Below the pieces are notes generated by a model. That model worked only from the letters and a program-made list of their open reading frames with translations, made no database searches and was not told the DNA's origin. Both the position numbers and the translations under genes were made by a program. Positions 1 through 7,980 of a stretch of DNA of 64,000 nucleotides are shown here, piece by piece. Source of the stretch: Arthrobacter dokdonellae (GTDB taxonomy: Bacteria > Actinomycetota > Actinomycetes > Actinomycetales > Micrococcaceae); contig NZ_CP029642.1 in NCBI RefSeq assembly GCF_003268655.1, positions 3,844,001 through 3,908,000 on the forward strand, read 5' to 3'. Each line of letters starts with the position of its first letter. The stretch's first letter is position 1.

Positions 1-357
1 GGCTTCCACCGATTCCACAACGGGTTCGTCGCCGTCCTTGCCCAGCATGGAGGCAATGGCCGCGCCGGGGGCGGCCTTCAGGGAGTTGAACGCCTCAACG
101 TCGTCGTCGTCCAGGAGCGCCTCGCGGATGATCCGACGGGGATCGTACTGGCGTGGATCCAGTTTCTTCCAGTCGATCTCGTCGATGTCCAGCCCGGATT
201 CCTCCTTGATGGTTTCGCGCGCGCCGGATGCCATCCTGCGAACCTCGCGAATGAGGTTCTTTAGCTTCTCCACATACCCCGGGAGGCGCGCGGGGCCGAT
301 CACCAGGACTGCCACAATGACAATCACGACCAGCTCGGGGGTATTGATACCAAACAC
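1..357 (-). CDS. tatB: Sec-independent protein translocase TatB (partial, runs off the left edge)
   Basis: TatB is the membrane-anchored receptor subunit of the twin-arginine translocase, which exports folded proteins. The visible product begins MFGINTPELVVIVIVAVLVI, a short N-out hydrophobic helix followed by the GPARLPGY hinge and an amphipathic helix (EKLKNLIREVRRMAS), which is the TatA/TatB signature. The long acidic C-terminal tail (LDIDEIDWKKLDP) favours TatB over TatA. The start is GTG at 357 with a GAGAGGG ribosome site just upstream. The C-terminus lies outside the window. It follows sigE on the same strand with a gap of about 70 bases. Confidence 0.88.
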   Translation of the reverse strand, partial: MFGINTPELVVIVIVAVLVIGPARLPGYVEKLKNLIREVRRMASGARETIKEESGLDIDEIDWKKLDPRQYDPRRIIREALLDDDDVEAFNSLKAAPGAAIASMLGKDGDEPVVESVEA

Positions 358-426
358 GTTAGGAAGATTACCCTCTCGAGACGAAAAGCAACGATTCCGC
401 ACACCTTTTGACCAGGACGGCCATGC

Positions 427-1047
427 CTAGCGGGCGCCTGCAATCCGGGGAAGGGACAGCAGCGGCTTCTTCGGGGCCCGCGCGTCCTTGCCCCGTGCCG
501 GAGCCCGGTCGGCCAGCGACTCGCGCAGCATCGCCCGGCCGCGATGGATGCGCGAGCGGACGGTGCCCAGCTTGATGTCCAGCGCGTGGGCCACTTCGTC
601 GTAGGAGAGGCCTTCCATGTCACACAGGACGACGGCGGCACGGAAGTCCGGCGGCAGGGCGTTCAGGGCGGCGGCAACATCGACGTCGAGGTTGTTGAAT
701 TCAAAGGTCCGCTCGGGGCCCGGGTCGGCGCCTGGCAGGTTGGCCTCCGCGTCCTCGGCGAGCGGGTCAAAGCGGATCCGCTGCTTGCGGCGCGCCTGGT
801 CCAGGAAAAGGTTCGTCGTGATGCGGTGCAGCCAGCCGTCCAGGGTGCCCGGCTTGAACTTGGCCAGCGACCGGAACGCGCGGACAAAGACCTCCTGGGT
901 GAGGTCCTCGGCGTCGTACTTGTTGCCTGTCAGCCGGTAGGCGAGGCGGAAGACCTTCGCTGAGTGGTTGGTGACAACCTCGTCCCACGACGGGGGCGTC
1001 CACTGCGGGTCAGCAGCGGAAACGGCGGGGCTGGGGCCTGGACCCAT
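427..1047 (-). CDS. sigE: ECF RNA polymerase sigma factor, SigE-like
   Basis: 206-residue extracytoplasmic-function sigma factor. Region 2 is at about residues 27-93 (core-binding [14 protein letters not shown]), and the region 4 helix-turn-helix is at about 123-177 with [11 protein letters not shown] at 161-171. In actinobacteria SigE directs the envelope-stress response. The ATG at 1047 has a GAGGTG site six bases upstream. It is divergent from the O-methyltransferase and lies upstream of tatB, the arrangement expected for SigE. However, no anti-sigma (RseA) or HtrA gene sits between sigE and tatB here, so its regulator must be encoded elsewhere or beyond the window. The Arg/Lys/Pro-rich C-terminal tail after region 4 is unusual but short. 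Confidence 0.9.
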   Translation of the reverse strand: MGPGPSPAVSAADPQWTPPSWDEVVTNHSAKVFRLAYRLTGNKYDAEDLTQEVFVRAFRSLAKFKPGTLDGWLHRITTNLFLDQARRKQRIRFDPLAEDAEANLPGADPGPERTFEFNNLDVDVAAALNALPPDFRAAVVLCDMEGLSYDEVAHALDIKLGTVRSRIHRGRAMLRESLADRAPARGKDARAPKKPLLSLPRIAGAR

Positions 1048-1215
1048 GGCGGCACCTCATTTCTTGCGGCTTGGCGAACCTCCCCGGCGAGTGCTGCCGG
1101 GTTCCCATATTGTGCCAAAAGAATCTGGCGTTTTGCTGTGCAAAAGGGAAATTCAGCCCACGGCGCAGGCAGTAGGCTAGAGGAACCCACCGCAACAGTT
1201 TAGGAAAGACCACCC

Positions 1216-1848
1216 ATGAGCGCCGACAAGTCCACCAGCTGGTCCTACGCGGAGGGCCTCCCCGTGGAAGATGACGTCCTCCGCCGCGCCCGCGAACGCT
1301 CACACGAGCTGGGCCTGTTTCCCGTCACCCACGGTGTTGCCGCAGCGCTCACGGTGCTGGCCGCGTCTTCGAAGGCACAGACGGCCGTGGAAGTCGGCAC
1401 GGGCGCAGGCGTATCCGGCGTTTCGCTGCTGCGGGGGCTGGGTCCGCGCGCAGTGCTGACCACCATCGACCCGGACGTCGACCACCTGAAGGCGGCCCGC
1501 GAGGCCTTCATCGAGTCCGGCTCGCCGGCCAACCGGACACGCACGATCTCCGGCCGCGGCCAGGACGTGCTGCCCCGGCTGACGGACGCCGCGTACGATC
1601 TTGTCTTCATCGATGCGGACAAGCCCAGCTTCCCCGACTACGTGGAACAGGGCATCCGGCTGCTTAAGTCCGGCGGCCTGCTGGTGGTCAACGACGCACT
1701 CGACAAGGACAGGGTGTCCGATCCTGCCATCCGGGAGGCGAGCACCGTGGTGCTGCGCAGGGTCGGCAAGATGGTCCGGGACCACGATTCCCTGATTTCG
1801 GCCATGCTGCCCACCGGCGACGGCCTGCTGCTCGCCGTCAAGCGCTGA
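1216..1848 (+). CDS. Class I SAM-dependent O-methyltransferase
   Basis: 210-residue methyltransferase of the caffeoyl-CoA/catechol O-methyltransferase family (Methyltransf_3). The SAM-binding motif VEVGTGAGVSG is at 58-68. The acidic post-I region TIDPD is near 83, and the family FIDADK motif, which supplies a metal/substrate ligand, is at 131-136. The physiological substrate cannot be read from the sequence. The ATG at 1216 lies just after GGAAAGACCACCC. It is transcribed divergently from sigE, a neighbourhood conserved in many actinobacteria, so a stress link is possible but unproven. Confidence 0.85.
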   Translation: MSADKSTSWSYAEGLPVEDDVLRRARERSHELGLFPVTHGVAAALTVLAASSKAQTAVEVGTGAGVSGVSLLRGLGPRAVLTTIDPDVDHLKAAREAFIESGSPANRTRTISGRGQDVLPRLTDAAYDLVFIDADKPSFPDYVEQGIRLLKSGGLLVVNDALDKDRVSDPAIREASTVVLRRVGKMVRDHDSLISAMLPTGDGLLLAVKR

Positions 1849-1924
1849 GCTTCCCCGAAACCCAAAACCCGGCCCCAAACGGCCCCAAACAAGATGCCCT
1901 TAAGCGCGGCCCCTTAAATGCCAA

Positions 1925-1947
1925 GCGGGGCAGCTTGGCCGCCCCGC
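1925..1947. terminator. Inverted repeat between convergent genes, possible bidirectional terminator
   Basis: GCGGGGC (1925-1931) and GCCCCGC (1941-1947) form a 7-bp GC stem with a 9-base loop between the O-methyltransferase stop and the convergent DUF3117 stop. There is no clear T-run, so termination is inferred from position. Confidence 0.4.
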
Positions 1948-1967
1948 AGGTACATCATTGGTGGGTC

Positions 1968-2135
1968 CTACTCGGTAACTCCCACCAGGCACTCCTTGAG
2001 GCTGCTGGCCTCGTCGGCGTTCATTTCCACCACCAGGCGTCCACCGCCTTCCAGCGGGAGCCGCAGGATCAGGCTTCGCCCTTCCTTGGTCACTTCCATT
2101 GGACCGTCGCCGGTTCTGGGTTTCATGGCCGCCAT
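1968..2135 (-). CDS. DUF3117 family small protein
   Basis: 55-residue protein beginning MAAMKPRTGDGPMEVTKEG and ending with an acidic ECLVGVTE. This matches the short, highly conserved actinobacterial DUF3117 family in length and in the central PLEGGGRLVVEMNADE segment. The function is unknown; its small size and strong conservation suggest a core role. AAGGGGAAG precedes the ATG at 2135. In related genomes this gene sits beside the O-methyltransferase/sigE pair, as here. The reading frame is masked by longer spurious frames, so it is easily missed. Confidence 0.85.
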   Translation of the reverse strand: MAAMKPRTGDGPMEVTKEGRSLILRLPLEGGGRLVVEMNADEASSLKECLVGVTE

Positions 2136-2305
2136 CAGGACTTCCCCTTTTCATAGTTCGAACCCACAGGCCTGCGGGGCAATCCCCACATGCAGATTCG
2201 TGTTGTATCCCTCACAATCCATTATTCCGTATTTCAGGGGCGGGGCGCTAATCGGAGGTCCCCTGCGCGGCGCAAGGACGCGGCGCAAGGAAAAGCCATG
2301 AATCG

Positions 2306-3562
2306 TCACGGCGGCCACGCCTGGCCGGTGCTGACGGCCGATAACTGCCACAGCCACACAACCCACACCAACTGCAGGAAGGTGAACATGACCACCACCG
2401 CCCACCGGTAAGCGCGGGCGGAGGAGATGAGCGCCGCGGCCAGGGCCAGCGGGAACAGCGGAAGCATCATCCGGAACGTGCTCGACTGCGGGTCCAGGAC
2501 GGCCAGCAGGTACAGGAGGTACATCGCGCACCACAGACGCAGTTCGGCGCCGATGCGGCGCACGGCGCGGGAATTCAGGTACAGGGCAGCCAGCGCCACG
2601 AAAAGGACCGGCAGCAGCGGGCCCCAGAGCGGGCCCACCAAGGCGGTGCCGGCGTCGAACCACGGCTTGAACAGCACCAGGTGCGTACCCCGCCACGCCG
2701 TTTCCGTGTCCGTGTAGGCGCCGGGTTCCCCCGTCGCCCACCACGCCGCCAGCATCCACGCGAATGCCATGAAGCCGCTCACAGCCAGAAGCACCGCGCC
2801 CGCGGCCACCTCGCGCCGCGGGAACGGCTCCCGGCGCCGGTGCAGCCAGCGCAGGACCAGGTGGACACCGACGACGGCGGCAAACGGCACCCCCGCCGGG
2901 CGTGACAGGCACAGCAGCACGACCACCGGGACGGCTGCCCAGTAGCGGCGCCGGATGAGCAGCAGGAGCGCCGCGGCCAGCAGGAATGTGCTCAGCGACT
3001 CCGCGTAGGCCGTCTGGAGGACGGGCGCGACCGGAAAGGTGGCAAAGAACGCCACCCCCCACAGCGAAGTGCCCGGTGAGGCGTAGCCACGGAAGAGGCG
3101 GTAGATGACCAGGGCCGCGGCGAATCCCGCCGCCGTGGCGACCAGGGGTCCCGCCACCACCCAGGGCAGCCCCGTCACTGCGTTCACTCCGCGGGCAAGC
3201 AGCGGGAACAACGGGTAGAACGCCCACTGGTTGGGCTGCGCCGTGCCGTCCGGGTTGCGCGGAATGCTGGCAGGGTAGCCGCCGTCGAAGATGCGCTCGT
3301 ACCAGCCGGCGTCCCAGCGGTTGATGAAAGCCAGGTAGTCGGGCCGCGAACCGGACCAGGGCGATTCCGCGGCCTGGTAGCCCGCCCCGGACAGGATGGC
3401 GAAGGAGACGAGCCGGGCCGCGGCGTACAGCAGCGAGACCTTCACCCACCACGGCGCCCGCCGCAGCGGTGCCAGCAGCCGGCGCAGCCCGGCGTACAGA
3501 AGTCCGTTGACCGTGGGCGCCGGTCGGCCCCGCCCGGCCGTCCCGCCGGCGCCTTCCGTCAC
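2306..3562 (-). CDS. PIG-V-like polytopic mannosyltransferase
   Basis: 418-residue membrane protein with roughly nine to ten hydrophobic segments. The motif NRWDAGWYER (about 81-90) in the first external loop is typical of the PIG-V/GT-C glycosyltransferase family, which uses a lipid-linked sugar donor on the outer membrane face. This suggests a role in glycolipid or protein mannosylation; the acceptor is unknown. I place the start at GTG 3562 because it overlaps the tag stop by four bases (GTGA), implying translational coupling. A TTG at 3592 would extend it by ten residues. It is the last gene of the LOG-DivIVA-tag operon. Confidence 0.72.
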   Translation of the reverse strand: MTEGAGGTAGRGRPAPTVNGLLYAGLRRLLAPLRRAPWWVKVSLLYAAARLVSFAILSGAGYQAAESPWSGSRPDYLAFINRWDAGWYERIFDGGYPASIPRNPDGTAQPNQWAFYPLFPLLARGVNAVTGLPWVVAGPLVATAAGFAAALVIYRLFRGYASPGTSLWGVAFFATFPVAPVLQTAYAESLSTFLLAAALLLLIRRRYWAAVPVVVLLCLSRPAGVPFAAVVGVHLVLRWLHRRREPFPRREVAAGAVLLAVSGFMAFAWMLAAWWATGEPGAYTDTETAWRGTHLVLFKPWFDAGTALVGPLWGPLLPVLFVALAALYLNSRAVRRIGAELRLWCAMYLLYLLAVLDPQSSTFRMMLPLFPLALAAALISSARAYRWAVVVMFTFLQLVWVVWLWQLSAVSTGQAWPP

Positions 3563-4146
3563 GGCCGCTTCAGTGATTCCGCCACCCAGCAACCGGGCTG
3601 GTGGTCGTTGGCAAGGCCCACCGCCTGCATCATCGCATAGGCGGTGGTCGGCCCCACGAACGCAAAGCCCAGCTTCTTCAGCGCCTTGGCCAGTGCCGCG
3701 GATTCAGCCGTCCTGGCAGGAATCGGGTCCGTCTCCGGCCGCGGCACCGCCGGGGCATGGGCCCGCAGCAGCGAGCCCAAGGTGACGCCTTCGGGAAGCG
3801 CCAGGATGGCCCTGGCGTTGCCGATGGTGGCGTTGATCTTCATCAGGTTCCGCACAATGCCCGCATCGGCCATGAGCCGGTCGACGTCCGCCTGCCCAAA
3901 GGCCGCCACGCACGCCGGCTCAAAGTTGGCAAAGGCCGCGCGGAACGCTTCGCGCTTGCGCAGGATGGTGATCCAGCTCAGCCCGGACTGGAATGCCTCC
4001 AGGCTGAGGCGTTCGAAAAGTTCGCGTTCCCCGGCCACGGGCCGGCCCCACTCCTGGTCGTGATAGCGCTGGTACAGCTCGTCGGATTCGATCCCGGCCC
4101 ACGCGCACCTGGCCTTGCCGTCGGCCCCCACGAAGGTCTGGACCAT
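3559..4146 (-). CDS. tag: DNA-3-methyladenine glycosylase I
   Basis: 195-residue base-excision repair enzyme that removes 3-methyladenine from alkylated DNA. The zinc-binding ligands of the Tag family are all present: C14, H29, H182 and C186 (in DHQPGCW). The family motif YHDQEWG is at 28-34 and GLSWITILRKR forms the helix-hairpin-helix region. The ATG at 4146 is two bases past the DivIVA-domain gene stop, so the two are clearly co-transcribed. Confidence 0.93.
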   Translation of the reverse strand: MVQTFVGADGKARCAWAGIESDELYQRYHDQEWGRPVAGERELFERLSLEAFQSGLSWITILRKREAFRAAFANFEPACVAAFGQADVDRLMADAGIVRNLMKINATIGNARAILALPEGVTLGSLLRAHAPAVPRPETDPIPARTAESAALAKALKKLGFAFVGPTTAYAMMQAVGLANDHQPGCWVAESLKRP

Positions 4147-4148
4147 GG

Positions 4149-4544
4149 TCAGGCTTCCTTTCCCGGTTCGACGCCGGACACGTCACCTTCGCCCGGCACC
4201 CCACTCCCGGAGGATGCGCCGGGGACGTTCGCTCCGGAGGGGGGTGCGCCGTCGTGCTTCCCCAGCTCGGCAATCCGCGCGTCCTTCGCGGCCAGCTCGT
4301 CCCGGAGCCGGTCCAGGACCTGATCCACCTGGTCCATGCGGTAGCCGCGCAGACCCAACGCGAAGCGCACCCTGTCGACGTCCTCCGGGGCCGGGGCGTC
4401 GGGCAGCAGCACGGGCGGCAGGCCGGCCACCGGCGGCTGCAGCCCGTCATCGTAAATATCCGCGGCGGGCCGCTTGAGGCCCACCACGTAAAGCGCCACC
4501 GCGGCTGCCAGCATCACGGCGAGGAAGATCAGGAAGTAGCTCAC
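4149..4544 (-). CDS. Membrane-anchored DivIVA-domain protein
   Basis: 131-residue protein. An N-terminal transmembrane helix (residues 3-23) is followed by a DivIVA-like segment VRFALGLRGYRMDQVDQVLD at about 64-83 and a short coiled coil, then a Gly/Pro/Ser-rich acidic tail. DivIVA segments (TIGR03544-like) recur in actinobacterial polar-growth and division proteins; here a single domain is tethered to the membrane. The GTG start at 4544 has GGAGGG upstream. It lies between the LOG protein and tag in one operon. The precise role is unknown. Confidence 0.72.
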   Translation of the reverse strand: MSYFLIFLAVMLAAAVALYVVGLKRPAADIYDDGLQPPVAGLPPVLLPDAPAPEDVDRVRFALGLRGYRMDQVDQVLDRLRDELAAKDARIAELGKHDGAPPSGANVPGASSGSGVPGEGDVSGVEPGKEA

Positions 4545-4604
4545 CCCTCCATGGTGCCAGATCCGCTCCCCAGCCCGGGGGTCAGCCCGCGGCGGCCCCG
4601 GCGG

Positions 4605-5375
4605 TCAGCCCGCGGCGACCTTCGTGCCGGCCTCGCCCGCCATGACCAGGGCCACGGCGTGCTCGGGGGTGTCCGCCAGCTGCACAATGTCCATGTCCCC
4701 GGGGGAAATCAGGCCTTCGGCCACCATGGTGTCGCGGATCCAGTCCAGCAGCGGCGCCCAGAACGCGGTGTCCACGAGCACGATGGGGAACTGCGTGACC
4801 TTGTTGGTCTGCACCAGCACCATCGCCTCGAACAATTCGTCGAGCGTGCCCAGCCCCCCGGGCAGCACCACAAAACCCTGCGCATACTTCACGAACATGG
4901 TCTTGCGGGCGAAGAAGTAGCGGAAGTCCACGCCCAGGCCCACCCACTCGTTCATGCCCTGCTCGAACGGCAGCTCGATCCCGAGGCCGATGGACAGGCC
5001 CCCGGCCTCCGCGGCGCCCCGGTTGGCGGCCTCCATGGACCCCGGGCCGCCACCGGTGATCACGGCCACCCCGGCCTCCGCCAGCAGCCTGCCCACTTCC
5101 ACGCCGAGATCGTAGAGCCGTCCGCCGGGCTTGGTGCGGGCGGAACCGAACACGCTGATGGCCGGGCCGATCCCGGCCAGCGAATCGAAGCCCTGGACAA
5201 ACTCGCTTTGAATCCGCATCACCCGCCACGGGTCGGTGTGCGTGAAGTCGCTACTTGGCGGAGTGTCCAGGAGCCTGGCGTCCGCCGTCGAGCCGGCCGG
5301 CGAGCCTTTGGTCCAGCCGCCGATGCGCTTTTTCAAGGGACGAAGGGACCTGCTGGATCCTGTGGGTGCACTCAT
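4605..5375 (-). CDS. LOG family (TIGR00730) Rossmann-fold protein
   Basis: 256-residue LOG/YvdD-type protein. It carries ITGGGPGSMEAANRGA and LPGGLGTLDELFE, the PGGxGTxxE motif of cytokinin-riboside monophosphate phosphoribohydrolases. Many bacterial members hydrolyse nucleoside monophosphates, but the substrate of this one is unknown. I use the ATG at 5375 rather than a TTG further upstream because a TAGCCT -10 element lies seven bases before this ATG, implying a leaderless message. It is the first gene of the LOG-DivIVA-tag-PIG-V operon. Confidence 0.82.
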   Translation of the reverse strand: MSAPTGSSRSLRPLKKRIGGWTKGSPAGSTADARLLDTPPSSDFTHTDPWRVMRIQSEFVQGFDSLAGIGPAISVFGSARTKPGGRLYDLGVEVGRLLAEAGVAVITGGGPGSMEAANRGAAEAGGLSIGLGIELPFEQGMNEWVGLGVDFRYFFARKTMFVKYAQGFVVLPGGLGTLDELFEAMVLVQTNKVTQFPIVLVDTAFWAPLLDWIRDTMVAEGLISPGDMDIVQLADTPEHAVALVMAGEAGTKVAAG

Positions 5376-5382
5376 GCCACTA

Positions 5383-5388
5383 AGGCTA
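5383..5388 (-). promoter_or_regulatory. Putative leaderless -10 element of the LOG gene
   Basis: TAGCCT followed by seven bases and the ATG, the same geometry seen before gluA, dapD, mshB and ychF in this window. Confidence 0.45.
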
Positions 5389-5471
5389 CGGGAAACCGCG
5401 GTGCCCGCGGGCAGCAACGGTGTGAGCCAGGTATCAAACGCGTTACGATCAGGGCAGAACCGCGGAATGGT

Positions 5472-5500
5472 TTTACCCCCTTGGGATTGTTGGATAGATT
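5472..5500 (+). promoter_or_regulatory. Putative gluA promoter, leaderless
   Basis: TTTACC (5472-5477), a 17-base spacer and TAGATT (5495-5500), then six bases to the gluA ATG. The message would start at or next to the start codon. Confidence 0.55.
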
Positions 5501-5506
5501 CGCTTC

Positions 5507-6265
5507 ATGACTAATCCCGTACAGGCACCTGCCCTCGTGGAACTTAAGGCCGTCAACAAGCACTACGGCCCCCTCCACGTTTTGCAGGACATCAACATGC
5601 AGGTCAAAAAGGGTGAGGTCGTGGTGGTCATTGGGCCCTCGGGCTCGGGAAAGTCCACGCTCTGCCGGGCCATCAACCGCCTCGAAACCATCGACGATGG
5701 CTCCATCACCATCGAAGGGGAGGAACTGCCCAAGGAAGGTAAGGCGCTGGCAGCGTTGCGGGCCGACGTCGGCATGGTCTTCCAGTCCTTCAACCTGTTC
5801 GCGCACAAGACCATCCTGGAAAACGTGACCCTGGGCCCCATCAAGGTCAAGGGCGTCTCCAAGGCCGACGCCGACAAGCAGGCCCTTGCGCTGTTGGAGC
5901 GCGTCGGCGTGGGGCACCAGGCGGCCAAACTGCCCGCGCAGCTGTCCGGGGGACAGCAGCAGCGGGTGGCCATTGCCCGCGCCCTGGCCATGAAGCCCAA
6001 GGTGATGCTCTTTGACGAGCCCACCAGCGCCCTGGACCCGGAGATGATCAACGAGGTCCTCGACGTCATGGTCGAACTTGCCCAGGATGGCATGACCATG
6101 GTGGTGGTGACCCACGAAATGGGCTTTGCCCGCAAGGCCGCGGACAGGGTCGTGTTCATGGCGGACGGGCAGATCGTGGAGGAAGCCACCCCGGACGAGT
6201 TCTTCACCAACCCGCAAAGCTCCCGCGCCAAGGACTTCCTCTCCAAGATCCTGACCAACGGATAA
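5507..6265 (+). CDS. gluA: Glutamate/polar amino acid ABC transporter, ATP-binding protein
   Basis: 252-residue ATPase of the polar amino acid uptake family, energising import through GluC/GluD. Walker [10 protein letters not shown] is at 43-51, the signature LSGGQ at 146-150, Walker B VMLFDEP at 166-172 and the switch histidine at H203. It heads a four-gene operon in the order ATPase, binding protein, permease, permease, the gluABCD order of Corynebacterium and relatives. Glutamate as substrate is inferred from that order. The start has no Shine-Dalgarno but a -10 element at the right distance for leaderless translation. Confidence 0.88.
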   Translation: MTNPVQAPALVELKAVNKHYGPLHVLQDINMQVKKGEVVVVIGPSGSGKSTLCRAINRLETIDDGSITIEGEELPKEGKALAALRADVGMVFQSFNLFAHKTILENVTLGPIKVKGVSKADADKQALALLERVGVGHQAAKLPAQLSGGQQQRVAIARALAMKPKVMLFDEPTSALDPEMINEVLDVMVELAQDGMTMVVVTHEMGFARKAADRVVFMADGQIVEEATPDEFFTNPQSSRAKDFLSKILTNG

Positions 6266-6345
6266 CTTATCCGCATTTGAGTCCCATCACGCTCAATTTT
6301 TCACTCGCACCAGCGGCCCGAAGGGCCGTTTATGAAAGGAACCCC

Positions 6346-7251
6346 ATGAAGAACTTCTTCCTTCGAAAGAGCCTCAGCGTTGCGGCGATCGCCGCAGCTG
6401 CCGCCCTGGCCCTGTCAGGCTGTGGCGGCACCGATGCCGGCAGCGGAAGCAGCGGCGGCGCAGCAGGCCCCAACTTTGAAGTGGCCAAGGATGTAGCCCT
6501 GACCGGCAGCCCCACCTTCGACAAGGTCAAGTCCGCCGGCACCATCCGCATCGGCGTCAAGGAGGACCAGCCCGGCCTGGGCTACCTCGATGCCGCCACG
6601 GGCGAGCGCACCGGTTTCGACATTGAGATCGCCAACTGGATGGCCGCCTCCCTGGGCATCGCCAAGGACAAGATCGAGTTCAAGGCGATCCCCTCGGCAA
6701 ACCGTGAGACGGCACTCGCCAACGGCGACGTGGACCTCTACGTGGGCACCTACTCCATCACGGACAAGCGCAAGAAGATTGTTGACTTCGCCGGCCCGTA
6801 CTTCATCACCGGCCAGGGCCTGCTGGTGCAGAAGAAGAACGACACCATCAAGAGCGAGAAGGACCTGGACGGCAGGACAGTCTGCTCCGCCACGGGTTCC
6901 ACGCCCATCCAGAACATCAAGGACAATTTCCCGAAGGTCAAGACCCAGGAGTTTGACCTGTACTCCAAGTGCGTGGAGGCCCTCAAGAGCGGCACGGTGG
7001 ACGCCGTGACCACGGACCAGGCCATCCTGCTCGGCTTTGCCTCACAGGACCCGGACAACCTGAAGGTTGTGGGTGAGCCGTTTACGGTGGAGAAGTACGG
7101 CATCGGCGTGGCCAAGGGCGACACCGCGCTGCGCACCTTCCTGAACAAGACCTTGACCGATGGCGGCGCCACGTGGACCAAGATCTACGACGACACGCTG
7201 GGCAAGTCCGGCACCAAGGTTGAGCAGCCGAAGGTCGACCAGTACTCATAG
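6346..7251 (+). CDS. gluB: Glutamate-type ABC transporter substrate-binding lipoprotein
   Basis: 301-residue periplasmic-type binding protein (SBP_bac_3). The signal sequence ends in a lipobox LSGC with the lipidated cysteine at C26. The binding domain contains the family hallmark GERTGFDIEIANWMA and VDLYVGTYSITDKRKK. The ATG at 6346 has GAAAGGAAC upstream; an in-frame start at 6277 would give an implausible signal peptide. A strong hairpin follows the stop codon, probably favouring high expression of this gene over the permeases. Confidence 0.88.
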   Translation: MKNFFLRKSLSVAAIAAAAALALSGCGGTDAGSGSSGGAAGPNFEVAKDVALTGSPTFDKVKSAGTIRIGVKEDQPGLGYLDAATGERTGFDIEIANWMAASLGIAKDKIEFKAIPSANRETALANGDVDLYVGTYSITDKRKKIVDFAGPYFITGQGLLVQKKNDTIKSEKDLDGRTVCSATGSTPIQNIKDNFPKVKTQEFDLYSKCVEALKSGTVDAVTTDQAILLGFASQDPDNLKVVGEPFTVEKYGIGVAKGDTALRTFLNKTLTDGGATWTKIYDDTLGKSGTKVEQPKVDQYS

Positions 7252-7260
7252 CCCCTGAAC

Positions 7261-7291
7261 GATGGTGGCGCCCCACCGGGGCGCCACCATC
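7261..7291 (+). terminator. Strong intercistronic hairpin between gluB and gluC
   Basis: A perfect 14-bp stem, GATGGTGGCGCCCC (7261-7274) and its complement (7278-7291), with a 3-base loop. No T-run follows, so it is more likely an mRNA-stabilising or partial-termination element than a complete terminator; gluC starts 39 bases later. Confidence 0.7.
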
Positions 7292-7329
7292 TGTTCGTCC
7301 TTCCAATTCACTGAAAGTGACACTGCACT

Positions 7330-7980
7330 GTGAATGTACTCATTGACAACAGCGGGCTCTTCGTCACCGGCTTCAAAAACACCGGCATCTTGTTTGTCAT
7401 CTCCGCGTTCTTCGCCCTGGTCCTGGGCACCGTCGTCGCCGGCATGCGGGTGTCCCCCGCCCCGGCGATGCGTGGGGCAGGAACCCTGTACGTCAACGCC
7501 GTCCGCAACACGCCACTGACCCTGATCCTCGCCTTCTTTGCCCTCGGCTACCCCAAACTGGGCCTGCCGGAAATCGGCTTCATGAATGCTGCCATCGTCG
7601 GCCTCTCGCTCTACACGGCAACCTACGTTTCCGAGGCCATCCGCTCCGGCATCAACACCGTTGCGGTGGGCCAGTCGGAGGCCGCCCGCGCCATCGGCCT
7701 GCCCTTCATGCAGACCCTGACCTTGATCGTGCTGCCGCAGGCGTTCCGCTCGGTGCTCCCGCCGCTGTTCAGCGTCTTCATCGCGCTGCTGAAGAACACC
7801 ACGGTGGCCGCCGGCTTTTCCGTGTTTGAGGCCGGCGCCATCCGCGCCTACCTCAGCGAGCGCGGCGAGCCGCTGCTGCCGGGCCTGCTGTGGGTGGCCG
7901 TGATCTTTGTGGTGCTGGTGCTTGGCATCCTGACGCCGCTGCAACGCTACCTCGAGAAGAAGTGGAGGGTGGCCCGATGA
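7330..7980 (+). CDS. gluC: Glutamate-type ABC transporter permease 1
   Basis: 216-residue inner-membrane permease with about five transmembrane helices. It has the BPD_transp_1 EAA loop YVSEAIRSGINTVAVGQSEA (about 98-117), which contacts the ATPase. It begins at GTG 7330; an ATG at 7334 is out of frame. The 3' end overlaps gluD by four bases (ATGA). It pairs with GluD to form the translocation pore. Confidence 0.86.
   Translation: MNVLIDNSGLFVTGFKNTGILFVISAFFALVLGTVVAGMRVSPAPAMRGAGTLYVNAVRNTPLTLILAFFALGYPKLGLPEIGFMNAAIVGLSLYTATYVSEAIRSGINTVAVGQSEAARAIGLPFMQTLTLIVLPQAFRSVLPPLFSVFIALLKNTTVAAGFSVFEAGAIRAYLSERGEPLLPGLLWVAVIFVVLVLGILTPLQRYLEKKWRVAR

Noticed and set aside
1048-1215. SigE-type autoregulatory promoter (GGAAC...GTT) before sigE
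   Set aside because: The boxes present are spaced 21 and 11 bases apart on the two strands, outside the usual 15-17.
2151-3452. A 433-codon minus-strand frame overlapping the PIG-V gene
   Set aside because: It lies in a different frame of the same strand, with Arg/Gly/Pro-rich shadow composition; the PIG-V frame has real transmembrane helices and a family motif.
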